NCBI RefSeq assembly: GCF_014174475.1
Contig: NZ_JACJUD010000008.1
Coordinates: forward strand, 62,001 to 126,000
Direction: 5' to 3'
Length of the DNA: 64,000 nt
From: Aquipseudomonas ullengensis
GTDB lineage: Bacteria; Pseudomonadota; Gammaproteobacteria; Pseudomonadales; Pseudomonadaceae
Part shown: piece by piece, positions 6,044 to 15,098 of the stretch
Position numbering within the stretch: position 1 is the stretch's first letter
Layout of the letters: each line of letters begins with the position of its first letter
Position numbers and translations under genes: made by a program
The notes under the pieces: generated by a model
Databases searched by the model: none
Told to the model about the DNA's origin: nothing
What the model saw: only the letters and a program-made list of their open reading frames with translations

Positions 6044-8656
6044 TCAAGCCATTTCGACGGTAGGGATTCGGCTATTCGCTGCGGCTTCTCTGTAATTGGC
6101 GATCTGGTCGAAGGACAGGTAGCGGTAAACGTCAGCTGCCATGCTGTCGATGTCCTTGGCGTAGGCCATGTACTCCTCGACGCTCGGCAGTTTGCCGGTG
6201 ATCGAGGCGACCGCTGCCAGTTCGGCAGAGGCCAGGTACACGTTGGTCGCGTCTCCCAGGCGATTGGGGAAGTTACGGGTCGAGGTGGAGACCACGGTCG
6301 AACCGGTCTGTACCCGCGCCTGGTTACCCATGCACAGCGAGCAGCCGGGCATTTCCAGGCGAGCGCCGGAGCGGCCGAAGATGCCGTAGTAGCCTTCCTC
6401 GGTCAGCTGGTGCACATCCATCTTGGTCGGCGGAGCCAGCCACAGACGGGTCGGCAGGTCGCCCTTGACCTTGTCCAGCAGTTTGCCGGCAGCGCGGAAG
6501 TGACCGATGTTGGTCATGCACGAACCGATAAACACTTCGTCGATCTTCTCGCCGGCCACGCTGGACAGCAGGCGGGCATCGTCCGGATCGTTCGGCGCGC
6601 AGAGGATTGGCTCCTTGATCTCGGCCAGATCGATTTCGATGACTTCGGCGTATTCGGCATCGCTGTCAGCCGACAGCAGTTGCGGGTTGGCCAGCCAGGC
6701 TTCCATCGCCTGGGCGCGGCGCTCCAGGGTACGGGCATCGCCGTAGCCTTCGCCGATCATCCAGCGCAGCATGGTGATGTTGGAACGCAGGTACTCGGCG
6801 ATGGCCTTTTCCGGCAGCTTGATGGTGCAACCGGCGGCGGAACGCTCGGCCGAGGCGTCGGACAGCTCGAAAGCCTGTTCAACGGTCAGCTCGTCCAGAC
6901 CTTCGATCTCCAGGATGCGGCCGGAGAAGGCGTTGATCTTGCCCTTCTTCTCGACGGTCAGCAGGCCAGCCTTGATCGCGTAGTAAGGGATGGCATGCAC
7001 CAGGTCACGCAGGGTGATGCCCGGTTGCAGCTTGCCCTTGAAGCGCACCAGTACCGACTCCGGCATGTCCAGCGGCATGACGCCGGTGGCCGCGGCGAAG
7101 GCGACCAGGCCGGAACCGGCCGGGAAGGAGATGCCCAGCGGGAAGCGGGTGTGCGAGTCGCCACCGGTACCGACGGTATCCGGCAGCAGCATGCGGTTCA
7201 GCCAGCTGTGGATGATGCCGTCGCCGGGCTTGAGGGAGACCCCGCCACGGTTGCGCATGAAGTCCGGCAGGCTGTGGTGGGTCTTCACGTCCACCGGCTT
7301 GGGGTAGGCGGCAGTGTGGCAGAACGACTGCATCACCAGGTCGGCGGAGAAGCCCAGGCAGGCCAGGTCTTTCAGCTCGTCACGGGTCATCGGGCCGGTG
7401 GTGTCCTGCGAACCCACGGTGGTCATCTTTGGTTCGCAGTAGGTGCCCGGACGGACGCCTTGGCCTTCCGCCAGACCGCAGGCGCGGCCAACCATCTTCT
7501 GCGCCAGGGTGAAGCCCTTGCCGCTGTCGGCCGGCGCGACCGGCTTGTTGAACAGGGTGGACGGCGCCAGGCCCAGCTCGGCACGGGCCTTCTCGGTCAG
7601 GCCACGGCCGACGATCAGCGGAATACGGCCGCCGGCACGCACTTCGTCGAGCAGTACTTCGGTCTTCAGCTCGAAATTGGCCAGCAGCTCGTCAGTGCCG
7701 TGCTTGCACACCTTGCCGGCGTAAGGGTAGAGGTCGATCAGGTCGCCCATATTGAGCTTGGCCACGTCGAATTCAATTGGCAGGGCGCCGGCGTCTTCCA
7801 TGGTGTTGTAGAAGATCGGCGCGATCTTGTTGCCGAAGCAGAAGCCACCGGCGCGCTTGTTCGGCACATGGGGAATGTCGTCGCCGAAGAACCACTGCAG
7901 CGAGTTAGTCGCGGACTTGCGCGAGGAGCCGGTGCCGACCACGTCGCCGACGTAGGCCACCGGGTAACCCTTGGCCTTGACCGCTTCGATCTGCGCCAGC
8001 GGACCGACGGATCCGGGCTGCTGCGGTTCAATGCCATCGCGGGCCATCTTCAGCATGGCCAGGGCGTGCAGCGGGATGTCCGGGCGGGACCAGGCGTCCG
8101 GAGCCGGCGACAGGTCGTCGGTGTTGGTTTCACCCGGTACTTTGAATACCGCGAGGGTGATTTTTTCGGCTAGCACTGTACGGGTTTTGAACCACTCACC
8201 ATCGGCCCAAGATTGCAAAACCGCTTGGGCGTGAACGTTACCTTTTTTGCCGCGTTCGGCTACGTCGTGGAAGGCATCGAACATCAGCAAGGTGTGCTTT
8301 AGCTGTTTTGCTGCTGCGGCAGCTAACTCAGTGTTATCAAGCAGTTCGACCAGCGTGGTGATGTTGTAGCCACCTTGCATGGTGCCTAGCAGTTCGATAG
8401 CCCGGAGCCTGCCCACCAGCGGAGAGCTGTCTTCACCTTTAGCTATAGCAGAGAGAAAGCTGGCTTTTACATACGCAGCTTCGTCCACGCCAGCAGGTAC
8501 GCGATGGGTAAGCAGGTCGACAAGAAGAGGCTCTTCGAAGGCCGGAGGACTTTTCAGTAGCTCGACCAAGCCTACGGTCTGCTCTGCAGTCAAAGGGGTT
8601 GGGAGTAAGCCTTTCAGCGCGCGCGCTTTTACATGTTGGATATAGGACTCAAGCAC
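6044..8656 (-). CDS. acnB: Aconitate hydratase B
   Basis: An 870-residue AcnB, full length against about 865 in E. coli. It interconverts citrate and isocitrate (and probably 2-methylisocitrate) in the TCA cycle using a [4Fe-4S] cluster. Cluster cysteines are visible in GSCMTNIGHF and in CSLCMGNQ near the C-terminus, and the N-terminal HEAT-like and swivel domains that mark the B type are present. Translation starts at a GTG (8656) with GGAGG 7 bp upstream. The last 1.9 kb is very G+C-rich (for example about 78% at 7081-7140), whereas the first 500 bp of the gene is only about 47-57%, a sharp break near 8150. It is divergent from etfBA. Confidence 0.97.
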   Translation of the reverse strand: MLESYIQHVKARALKGLLPTPLTAEQTVGLVELLKSPPAFEEPLLVDLLTHRVPAGVDEAAYVKASFLSAIAKGEDSSPLVGRLRAIELLGTMQGGYNITTLVELLDNTELAAAAAKQLKHTLLMFDAFHDVAERGKKGNVHAQAVLQSWADGEWFKTRTVLAEKITLAVFKVPGETNTDDLSPAPDAWSRPDIPLHALAMLKMARDGIEPQQPGSVGPLAQIEAVKAKGYPVAYVGDVVGTGSSRKSATNSLQWFFGDDIPHVPNKRAGGFCFGNKIAPIFYNTMEDAGALPIEFDVAKLNMGDLIDLYPYAGKVCKHGTDELLANFELKTEVLLDEVRAGGRIPLIVGRGLTEKARAELGLAPSTLFNKPVAPADSGKGFTLAQKMVGRACGLAEGQGVRPGTYCEPKMTTVGSQDTTGPMTRDELKDLACLGFSADLVMQSFCHTAAYPKPVDVKTHHSLPDFMRNRGGVSLKPGDGIIHSWLNRMLLPDTVGTGGDSHTRFPLGISFPAGSGLVAFAAATGVMPLDMPESVLVRFKGKLQPGITLRDLVHAIPYYAIKAGLLTVEKKGKINAFSGRILEIEGLDELTVEQAFELSDASAERSAAGCTIKLPEKAIAEYLRSNITMLRWMIGEGYGDARTLERRAQAMEAWLANPQLLSADSDAEYAEVIEIDLAEIKEPILCAPNDPDDARLLSSVAGEKIDEVFIGSCMTNIGHFRAAGKLLDKVKGDLPTRLWLAPPTKMDVHQLTEEGYYGIFGRSGARLEMPGCSLCMGNQARVQTGSTVVSTSTRNFPNRLGDATNVYLASAELAAVASITGKLPSVEEYMAYAKDIDSMAADVYRYLSFDQIANYREAAANSRIPTVEMA

Positions 8657-9065
8657 AGTGATACCTCCAGGGGCGCCAGCACTCCATGAGTGCTCTGTAA
8701 TGTTCGTATCGAGTGACTATGCAGGTGGATATACCGCCTGTTTACGAATAAAAAAGTAGGGGCAGGCTCTGCCTTTTTGGGGATGACTTACCCAGCTAGA
8801 CAGTCGCTCATTCCGCCCCTACTGAAAAATGTGTTGCTCCTGCTGATCGTCGCGCTCCTTGCTGTTTGACGTTGATGTCGCGTTGTCTGTGTTGACAGCA
8901 GGGCTCTTACTTATCAAAAATTACAAACAATCAGTTATTGGTTTGGCATTGTTGTCATTTTCGCGAATAGAAACAAGAGCCGATCTCTACCGATTGCATG
9001 AAAAATACCGCTACCGGCATCCATCACAGGGCGTCGGTGTTTCATCATTGCTGCAGAGAGAACGT
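8657..9065. promoter_or_regulatory. Divergent acnB / etfBA intergenic region
   Basis: About 410 bp, low in G+C, between the GTG of acnB and the ATG of etfB. It must hold both promoters. A 9-bp inverted repeat, AGTAGGGGC (8755-8763) and GCCCCTACT (8815-8823), encloses a small hairpin GGCAG/CTGCC (8761-8773) followed by five T. This could be a leader or short-RNA terminator. I cannot assign specific boxes. Confidence 0.4.
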
Positions 9066-9815
9066 ATGAACGTACTGGTTCCGATCAAACGAGTGGTCGA
9101 CTACAACGTCAAGGTTCGCGTCAAAGCGGACAACTCCGGCGTCGACCTCGCCAACGTCAAGATGTCGATGAACCCCTTCTGCGAAATCGCCGTAGAAGAA
9201 GCCGTACGCCTGAAAGAGAAAGGTGTTGCGAGCGAAATCGTCGTCGTCACCATCGGCCCGAACACTGCTCAAGAGCAACTGCGCACTGCGCTGGCTCTGG
9301 GTGCTGACCGCGCCATTCTGGTCGAGTCGGCTGACGAGCTGAACTCCCTGGCCGTGGCCAAGCTGCTCAAGGCAGTGGTCGAGAAAGAGCAGCCACAGCT
9401 GGTCATCCTCGGCAAACAAGCCATCGACAGCGACAACAACCAGACTGGCCAGATGCTGGGCGCCCTGACTGGCTATGCCCAAGGCACCTTCGCTTCGAAA
9501 GTCGAAGTGGCTGGCGACAAGGTCAACGTGACCCGTGAAATCGACGGCGGTCTGCAGACCGTTGCGCTGAATCTTCCGGCCATCGTCACCACCGACCTGC
9601 GCCTGAACGAGCCGCGCTACGCGTCGCTGCCGAACATCATGAAGGCCAAGAAGAAGCCACTCGACGTGGTGACTCCGGACGCCCTGGGCGTTTCCACCGC
9701 CTCCACCGTCAAGACCCTGAAAGTCGAAGCGCCGGCTGCTCGCAGCGCAGGTATCAAGGTCAAGTCCGTGGCTGAACTGGTCGAGAAACTGAAGAACGAG
9801 GCGAAGGTAATCTAA
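9066..9815 (+). CDS. etfB: Electron transfer flavoprotein beta subunit
   Basis: A 249-residue EtfB. With EtfA it forms the soluble FAD/AMP flavoprotein that takes electrons from acyl-CoA dehydrogenases to ETF:ubiquinone oxidoreductase. MNVLVPIKRVVDYNVKVRVK is the family N-terminus, and the ETF-beta signature lies around VTREIDGGLQTVALNLPAIVTTDLRLNEPRYASLPNI. I start at 9066 (GAGAGAACGT upstream) rather than at an in-frame extension reaching back to 8859, which has no family match. The stop TAA touches the etfA ATG. The ETF-QO gene is not in the window. Several acyl-CoA dehydrogenases nearby are likely electron donors. Confidence 0.97.
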   Translation: MNVLVPIKRVVDYNVKVRVKADNSGVDLANVKMSMNPFCEIAVEEAVRLKEKGVASEIVVVTIGPNTAQEQLRTALALGADRAILVESADELNSLAVAKLLKAVVEKEQPQLVILGKQAIDSDNNQTGQMLGALTGYAQGTFASKVEVAGDKVNVTREIDGGLQTVALNLPAIVTTDLRLNEPRYASLPNIMKAKKKPLDVVTPDALGVSTASTVKTLKVEAPAARSAGIKVKSVAELVEKLKNEAKVI

Positions 9816-10745
9816 ATGACTATCCTGGTTATCGCTGAACACACCAACGCCGCCCTGGCCGCAGCCACCCTGAACACCGTGGCTGCTGCCGCGAAGATCG
9901 GTGGCGACATCCACGTGCTGGTTGCCGGTGCCGCTTGCGGTGCTGCTGCCGAAGCCGCTGCCAAAGTTGCTGGCGTCGCCAAGGTGCTGGTTGCTGACAA
10001 CGCTGCCTACGCTCACCAGCTGCCGGAAAACGTTGCGCCGCTGGTTGCTGAGCTGGGCAAGGGCTACAGTCACATCCTGGCTGCTGCCACCAGCAACGGT
10101 AAGAACATCCTGCCGCGCGTTGCCGCTCAGCTGGACGTTGATCAGATCTCCGAGATCATCGCCGTTGAAAGCGCCGACACCTTCAAGCGCCCGATCTATG
10201 CCGGTAACGCCATCGCTACCGTGCAATCTTCGGCTGCCGTGAAAGTGATCACCGTACGTAGCACCGGTTTCGACCCGATTGCTGCCGAAGGCGGTTCCGC
10301 TGCCGTTGAAGCGGTGAGTGGCTCGGCTGACGCTGGCAAGTCTGCCTTCGTTGGCGAAGAGCTGGCCAAGTCCGATCGTCCGGAACTGACCGCTGCCAAG
10401 ATCGTCGTTTCCGGCGGCCGTGGCATGCAGAACGGTGACAACTTCAAGCACCTGTACGCCCTGGCCGACAAGCTGGGCGCTGCTGTGGGTGCTTCGCGTG
10501 CCGCTGTCGACGCCGGTTTCGTTCCGAACGACATGCAGGTTGGCCAGACCGGCAAGATCGTCGCTCCGCAGCTGTACATCGCGGTCGGCATCTCCGGTGC
10601 CATCCAGCACCTGGCGGGCATGAAAGACTCTAAAGTGATCGTCGCGATCAACAAGGACGAAGAAGCCCCGATCTTCCAGGTGGCTGACTACGGCCTGGTC
10701 GGTGACCTGTTCGAGCTTGTGCCGGAGCTGACTGGCATGTTGTAA
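9816..10745 (+). CDS. etfA: Electron transfer flavoprotein alpha subunit
   Basis: A 309-residue EtfA, partner of EtfB, translated directly after it with no gap. The FAD-binding C-terminal domain is clear: VVSGGRGMQNGDNF near residue 192, GQTGKIVAPQLYIAVGISGAIQH, then KVIVAINKDEEAPIFQVADYGLVGDLFELVPEL. The N-terminal half (VIAEHTNAALAAATLNTV, rich in Ala/Val) is the usual variable domain. A strong terminator follows 30 bp downstream, so etfBA is a two-gene unit. Confidence 0.97.
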   Translation: MTILVIAEHTNAALAAATLNTVAAAAKIGGDIHVLVAGAACGAAAEAAAKVAGVAKVLVADNAAYAHQLPENVAPLVAELGKGYSHILAAATSNGKNILPRVAAQLDVDQISEIIAVESADTFKRPIYAGNAIATVQSSAAVKVITVRSTGFDPIAAEGGSAAVEAVSGSADAGKSAFVGEELAKSDRPELTAAKIVVSGGRGMQNGDNFKHLYALADKLGAAVGASRAAVDAGFVPNDMQVGQTGKIVAPQLYIAVGISGAIQHLAGMKDSKVIVAINKDEEAPIFQVADYGLVGDLFELVPELTGML

Positions 10746-10776
10746 GGCCATCGAGGCAATTACGGCAGCTTACGAT

Positions 10777-10812
10777 ACGAGGTCGAATCCATGATGGTTC
10801 GACCTCGTTTTT
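10777..10812 (+). terminator. Intrinsic terminator after etfA
   Basis: ACGAGGTCGAA (10777-10787) pairs with TTCGACCTCGT (10798-10808), an 11-bp stem with a 10-base loop, followed by a T run. Confidence 0.9.
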
Positions 10813-10870
10813 CATTCAGGGGCGGCAGTTCGACACACTGCCGCGCGCAGGGAACGACGAGGAGGCGAGA

Positions 10871-11899
10871 ATGCGCTACAGACTATTAGGAAAGTCCGGG
10901 TTGCGGGTATCTGAGCTGTGCCTGGGAACCATGACCTTCGGTAATGCCGGCTGGGGCAGTGATGAGAGTGAGGCGCGCTCGATTTATGCCGGGTATCGCG
11001 ATGCTGGCGGTAACTTCTTTGATACCGCTAATGAAATTTATGCCCAAGGGCGCTCCGAGGAGGTGCTGGGGCGATTGATAGCCGGGCACCGGGATGAGCT
11101 GGTGGTCGCGAGCAAATATTCCTTAGCCTTGCCGGGCACGCGCGATCCGAACTGGGCTGGCAATCACCGCAAGAGCTTGCGTCGCTCGGTCGAGGCGAGC
11201 TTGCGCCGTTTGGACACCGATTATCTGGATATGCTCTGGGTGCATGCCTGGGATACCGTCACCCCAGTCGAGGAAACCATGCGTGCGCTGGATGACCTGG
11301 TGCGCCAGGGCAAGGTGCTTTATCTGGGGATTTCTAATGCTCCGGCTTGGGTCGTAGCCAAGTGCAACATGCAGGCCCAGGCCATGGGGCAGACGGCGTT
11401 TGTCGCCTTACAGGTCGAGTACAACCTGATCGAGCGATCCATCGAGCAGGAGCTGCTGCCCATGGCCCGAGACTTCGGTATGAGCATCGCCGCTTGGTCG
11501 CCGCTTGCGGGTGGACTATTGAGCGGCAAGTATGGAAACCCGCAGCGCCAAGCCGACGGCCAGCGTCTGGATAGCGCTGGGTTGGGTGGGGTGGACGAGC
11601 ACGGCTTGAAGGTTGCTCAGGCAGTAATGGATGTCGCCAGTCGCCTTGGTCATAGCCCGTCGCAGGTCGCACTCAATTGGCTACGCGCGTGCCCGGGTGT
11701 GATTCCGTTGATCGGTGCTCGTACCCGTGCGCAGCTGGACGACAATCTCGGTTGTTTGTCGTTCGAGTTGGATGAGGCATCCCTGGCGGAGTTGGCGCGA
11801 GTGAGCGAGTCGGAGCTGCGTTACCCACAACGGTACCTGCAAAAATACCGAGAGCTGCTTTTCGCCGGCTTTGCGCAGCAGGTCGATAGCCGCGGCTGA
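10871..11899 (+). CDS. Aldo/keto reductase
   Basis: A 342-residue NADPH-type aldo-keto reductase with a TIM-barrel fold. The catalytic tetrad is intact: Asp in FFDTAN, Tyr in EIYAQGRSEE, Lys in VVASKYS and His in LWVHAWD. The cofactor site is suggested by IGARTRAQLDDNLG near the C-terminus. It starts at the ATG at 10871 with a strong GAGGAGG. It stands alone between the etfA terminator and a convergent hairpin pair. The substrate is unknown; this YajO/oxidoreductase-like subgroup reduces various aldehydes and ketones. Confidence 0.92.
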   Translation: MRYRLLGKSGLRVSELCLGTMTFGNAGWGSDESEARSIYAGYRDAGGNFFDTANEIYAQGRSEEVLGRLIAGHRDELVVASKYSLALPGTRDPNWAGNHRKSLRRSVEASLRRLDTDYLDMLWVHAWDTVTPVEETMRALDDLVRQGKVLYLGISNAPAWVVAKCNMQAQAMGQTAFVALQVEYNLIERSIEQELLPMARDFGMSIAAWSPLAGGLLSGKYGNPQRQADGQRLDSAGLGGVDEHGLKVAQAVMDVASRLGHSPSQVALNWLRACPGVIPLIGARTRAQLDDNLGCLSFELDEASLAELARVSESELRYPQRYLQKYRELLFAGFAQQVDSRG

Positions 11900-11905
11900 A
11901 AAGCA

Positions 11906-11967
11906 AGCGACCGCCATGGAAGGCGGTCGCTGGATGGTGCCAGAGGGCCTCTTCGCGAGAAGAGGCC
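11906..11967. terminator. Double hairpin between convergent genes
   Basis: Two hairpins lie side by side: AGCGACCGCC (11906-11915) with GGCGGTCGCT (11922-11931), and GGCCTCTTC (11946-11954) with GAAGAGGCC (11959-11967). Neither has a long T run, but the place between two convergent genes suggests a two-way terminator. Confidence 0.6.
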
Positions 11968-11976
11968 TGTAGGCAA

Positions 11977-13311
11977 TCAGGCCTCTTCGGCCGTGATCTT
12001 GCCGTCTTCTTTGCCCACGGCGGTGAACATCTTGATGATGTCGCCGGAAGTCACGCGGCGACGTACTTCGCCTTCCGCCAGCGGCGCCGGGCCGCCGAAG
12101 GACTTCGGCGCGGTGTCCACGTCCACGGCCAGCGCGCGCAGGGCGCTCACGGTGCACTTGTCGCGGCCGCCCATCTTGCCGAACGCGTCGAAGTTGTAGA
12201 TACGCAGAGCGTTGCCGTGGGTGATCTTGTCGATGGTGGCGTCCGGCAGTTGCTTGAGGGAGTCGAACAGCAGGTCGGCGGACTCAGGCCAGACGGTATC
12301 CGAGTGCGGGTAGTCGCATTCGTAGGCGACGTTGTCTTCGCCTATGTCCTCAAGGTTCTTCAGGCCGAAGCGGTCGTCGATGAAGCAGGTCTGGAAGTGT
12401 TCGCGGAACACTTCGCTGGGCTTCTTGCCGCCAAAGTCGGCGTAGGTCCAGGCCTTGTGGTGCTCATGGACGAAGTCGGCGCGCTCGAGGAAGTAGGGGA
12501 TCCAGCCGATACCGCCCTCGGAGAGAGAGATTTTCAGGTCCGGGTAGCGCTGCAGCGCCTTGAGGTGCAGCCAGTCGGCAGCCGAGTTCACGATGGAGAT
12601 CGGCATGGTGATGATCCAGGAATCGATGGGCGAGTTCATCGAGGCATGGGGAGCCTGGGCGCCAGAGCCGATATGGATGTTGATCACCACCTTATTTTCG
12701 GCGCAGACCTTCCACAACGGCTCCCAGTGGGCGTCGTGGATGCTCGGCTGGCCCTTCAGCGAGGGATTGTCGGAGAAGGAGATGGCGTGGCAGCCCTTGG
12801 CGACGACGCGCTTGATCTCGGCAACCGAGGCGTTGATGTCCCAATACGGAATGATGGCGTTGGGGATGTTGCGGCCCGGGTAGCTACCGCACCACTCGTC
12901 GATGTGCCAGTCGTTGTAGGCCTGTAGCAGGGCGAGGGCGTTCTGCTTGTTCTCGAATTGGTGAAACAGGCTGCCGTCGAAAGTCACTACACTGGGAAAG
13001 TTCAACGAGGCCAGCAGGCCGTTGGCGTTCATGTCGTCGATGCGTGCATGGATGTCCCAGGCACCTTTGCGCATCTGCTCGAAGGAAATCGGCTCGCAGC
13101 CGTACTCCTCACGCATGCGACCTACCACAGCGTTGAGGCCGATGTTGCCGGCTCGACGGCCTTCAAACAGCCAGTAATCGGCGCCGTTCTTGTCTTTCAG
13201 CACCTTGGGGGCGAAGGCTTTTTGGGCAGCGGTAAGGTGCTGCTCGAACATGGTGGGCGGCTCGACGATGTGGTCGTCGACGCTGACAAGAATGAGGTCA
13301 TCGAGTTTCAT
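11977..13311 (-). CDS. TIM-barrel amidohydrolase-family protein (PF04909-like), subfamily A
   Basis: A 444-residue predicted metal-dependent hydrolase or decarboxylase of the amidohydrolase-2 superfamily. The start carries the family metal motif in the form SVDDHIVEPP. Further metal or active-site positions are HIGSG (about residue 222), SEGGIGWIPYFLERAD and the final Asp in YECDYPHSD. A close paralogue lies at 33750-35036, sharing DDLILVSVDDH, the YNDWHIDEWC phrase and the CDYPHSD ending. Two more distant relatives lie at 35067-36254 and 47762-48964. The reaction is unknown; such proteins often accompany acyl-CoA degradation genes. A copy of the recurring TAACTG/CAGTTA site lies 115 bp upstream (13426-13446). 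Confidence 0.88.
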   Translation of the reverse strand: MKLDDLILVSVDDHIVEPPTMFEQHLTAAQKAFAPKVLKDKNGADYWLFEGRRAGNIGLNAVVGRMREEYGCEPISFEQMRKGAWDIHARIDDMNANGLLASLNFPSVVTFDGSLFHQFENKQNALALLQAYNDWHIDEWCGSYPGRNIPNAIIPYWDINASVAEIKRVVAKGCHAISFSDNPSLKGQPSIHDAHWEPLWKVCAENKVVINIHIGSGAQAPHASMNSPIDSWIITMPISIVNSAADWLHLKALQRYPDLKISLSEGGIGWIPYFLERADFVHEHHKAWTYADFGGKKPSEVFREHFQTCFIDDRFGLKNLEDIGEDNVAYECDYPHSDTVWPESADLLFDSLKQLPDATIDKITHGNALRIYNFDAFGKMGGRDKCTVSALRALAVDVDTAPKSFGGPAPLAEGEVRRRVTSGDIIKMFTAVGKEDGKITAEEA

Positions 13312-13425
13312 GCGTTATCTCCATCGTTCAAGCGGCCCCTCACCAGGCAGGTTCAGGCTACTTCAGGCTTTTGTTGTGTATGTGATATCGAACGTTACCC
13401 CGACGCGGGCTGTTCGGCAATAGTA

Positions 13426-13446
13426 AAACAGACAAACAGTCAGTTA
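13426..13446. promoter_or_regulatory. Predicted operator, copy 1 of the recurring TAACTG-type motif
   Basis: This 21-bp site matches the best copy (22901-22921) at 18 of 21 positions by hand count, ending in AACAGTCAGTTA. It lies 115 bp upstream of the amidohydrolase and about 200 bp upstream of the divergent Cache gene. The rest of 13312-13648 shows nothing else I can assign. Confidence 0.65.
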
Positions 13447-13648
13447 TATGTGTGGGTCGCATGGCAGGCCAGTGCTCTTTCCGCGTGATTCAAAACCTTT
13501 CAGCTGAAGTTATGACCTGTCATTAGTCGACAGGCGGCTGAGGCTGCGTGGCCGCTCTGCCTGCGACTAGTAGCCGCAGGTCTCGCAGGCCTATAAGTGC
13601 TAAAATGATACAGTGTAATTTATTGGTGGTTGGCTGGGTACGAACGCT

Positions 13649-14512
13649 ATGAGACTAAGTAGGGCTACAGGCTGGGTGGGAATCTTGGTGGGCCTCATGG
13701 TTACAGTGGGGGCCAGCGCCGCGCCGGGCGGTTACGAGACTGAGGAGCAGGAATCGCGGGCACTGCTGGAGACGGCTGTGACCTACTATAGCGAGCACAA
13801 GGAGAAAGCCTTGCCGGTATTCAGTCGACAGGGACCCTTCGTGCGCGGCAATCACTATGTCTACGTGCTGGATCTCAATGGAGTGATGCTGGCCAGTGGC
13901 GGACCGTCCGCCATCTTGATCGGCAGCAACCTACTGGAGCAACTGCCGCCGGATCTTAAGAAGTCCTTCGACGAAGCCTTAAAGGTGAAAGAGGGCCAAG
14001 GTATCCAGGAGGCGGAATACCGTTGGAGCAACTGGCAGACTGGCCGTCTCGAGCGCAAGCGCGTGCTGTTCCAGCGGGTCGATGATGTGCTGCTGGGAGT
14101 TGGCTATTTCATTTCCAAGGCATCCGCGACCCAGGCCCAGGATCTCTTGGGCAAGGCTGTGGCAGCCGTGGCGTCGGGCCCGCAGCAGACCTTCGCGGCG
14201 ATCAATAGCGAGAGCCTGGCTTTCCTCCAGGACGACCTCTACGTCTTCGTTGTCGATATGAGCACATCACGCTTCGTAGCCCATGGATATAACCCGCGTC
14301 TGGTGGGCACCGACTTCCGCCGGGTCAAAGACCCGCAGGGCAATCCGGTCGGTGAGGCGATGCTGGCGGCAGCGAAAAAAAGCAGCGCAGGCGAGTATGA
14401 CTACCACTGGGGAAACCCTCTGAGTCACAAGGTGGAGCGCAAGCACACCTACTTCCGGCGGGTCGGCGAATACCTAGTGAACGTTGGTTATTACGAGAAA
14501 ACCGGCGATTGA
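13649..14512 (+). CDS. Secreted tandem Cache-domain protein
   Basis: A 287-residue protein with a signal peptide (MRLSRATGWVGILVGLMVTV, likely cut after ASA). Two Cache modules follow in tandem: about 35-150 (YYSEHKEKALPVFSRQGPF, HYVYVLDLNGVMLASG, VLLGVGYFIS) and about 155-285 (LYVFVVDMSTSRFVAHGYNPRLVG, LVNVGYYEKTGD). Cache domains bind small carboxylates, amines or amino acids in receptors; here there is no membrane anchor or signalling domain, so it would be a free periplasmic ligand-binding protein. Its 3' end overlaps the convergent TetR gene by 22 bp. The partner is unknown. Confidence 0.85.
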   Translation: MRLSRATGWVGILVGLMVTVGASAAPGGYETEEQESRALLETAVTYYSEHKEKALPVFSRQGPFVRGNHYVYVLDLNGVMLASGGPSAILIGSNLLEQLPPDLKKSFDEALKVKEGQGIQEAEYRWSNWQTGRLERKRVLFQRVDDVLLGVGYFISKASATQAQDLLGKAVAAVASGPQQTFAAINSESLAFLQDDLYVFVVDMSTSRFVAHGYNPRLVGTDFRRVKDPQGNPVGEAMLAAAKKSSAGEYDYHWGNPLSHKVERKHTYFRRVGEYLVNVGYYEKTGD

Positions 14513-15090
14513 ACCCCGTAGGTGCCCGGGTTTGGGCTCATGCTGGCAATCTGCAGCGCGATCCTCTGGCAGCTACGGACCAGAAGGTTAAAGTCATCCT
14601 CGCCTTTTTCCTGCCAGAGGCAGAGACCGGTGAGCATGGAGAGGAGGGCGGTGCTGGTCATGATGTCCTGGCTGAACAAACCCTGACGTTCACCGCTAGC
14701 GAGAATATCCTTTAGCTCTCGCTCGTAGCCTGCTTTCATGGCGATGACATGACGCCTGCTGTGCTCCGGCAAATTGCGCAGGTCCATGCTGGCGATCAGG
14801 CTTTCGGCGCGGCGCGTGCTCTGGAACTCCAGGTGGTGTGCGATGAAATCCACGAGCGTGCGCACCGGGTCGTCGCGGTTTTCCGACGACTCCTGCCAGG
14901 ATTGCTGCAGGTCTTCCAGATAACTGGCGATCAGATCCTGCAGCAGGTCGTCCTTGCTTCGATAGTAGGCGTAGAGCGAACCGGCCTGCAGGCCGCAGCT
15001 CTTGGCCAGCTGGCGCAGGGACACTGCGCCAAAGCCGTGCAGGGCGATCAGCTCAATGGCGTTGCTGCGGATTTCCTCGATCCTGGACAT
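14491..15090 (-). CDS. TetR-family transcriptional regulator
   Basis: A 199-residue regulator. The N-terminal HTH is clear: RSNAIELIALHGFGAVSLRQLAKSCGL then SLYAYYRSKDDLLQDLI, residues about 8-55. The rest is the variable ligand-binding domain. It is the last gene of a minus-strand run (SDR, MaoC, alcohol dehydrogenase, rubredoxin, reductase, TetR), with 8 bp between the reductase stop and its start. Co-transcription with electron-transfer and acyl-CoA genes suggests it senses a pathway metabolite. It is a second candidate for binding the recurring operator. The 3' end overlaps the convergent Cache gene. Confidence 0.9.
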   Translation of the reverse strand: MSRIEEIRSNAIELIALHGFGAVSLRQLAKSCGLQAGSLYAYYRSKDDLLQDLIASYLEDLQQSWQESSENRDDPVRTLVDFIAHHLEFQSTRRAESLIASMDLRNLPEHSRRHVIAMKAGYERELKDILASGERQGLFSQDIMTSTALLSMLTGLCLWQEKGEDDFNLLVRSCQRIALQIASMSPNPGTYGVQSPVFS

Positions 15091-15098
15091 GACGGTTG

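Noticed and set aside
5870..8173. Very long open frame on the plus strand opposite acnB
   Set aside because: It is a G+C-driven shadow of acnB: low-complexity Gly/Val/His/Gln text, no domain, and it lies entirely over a clear gene.
9045..10751. Long minus-strand open frame across etfB and etfA
   Set aside because: It covers two certain genes on the other strand and shows no motif; typical high-G+C antisense reading.
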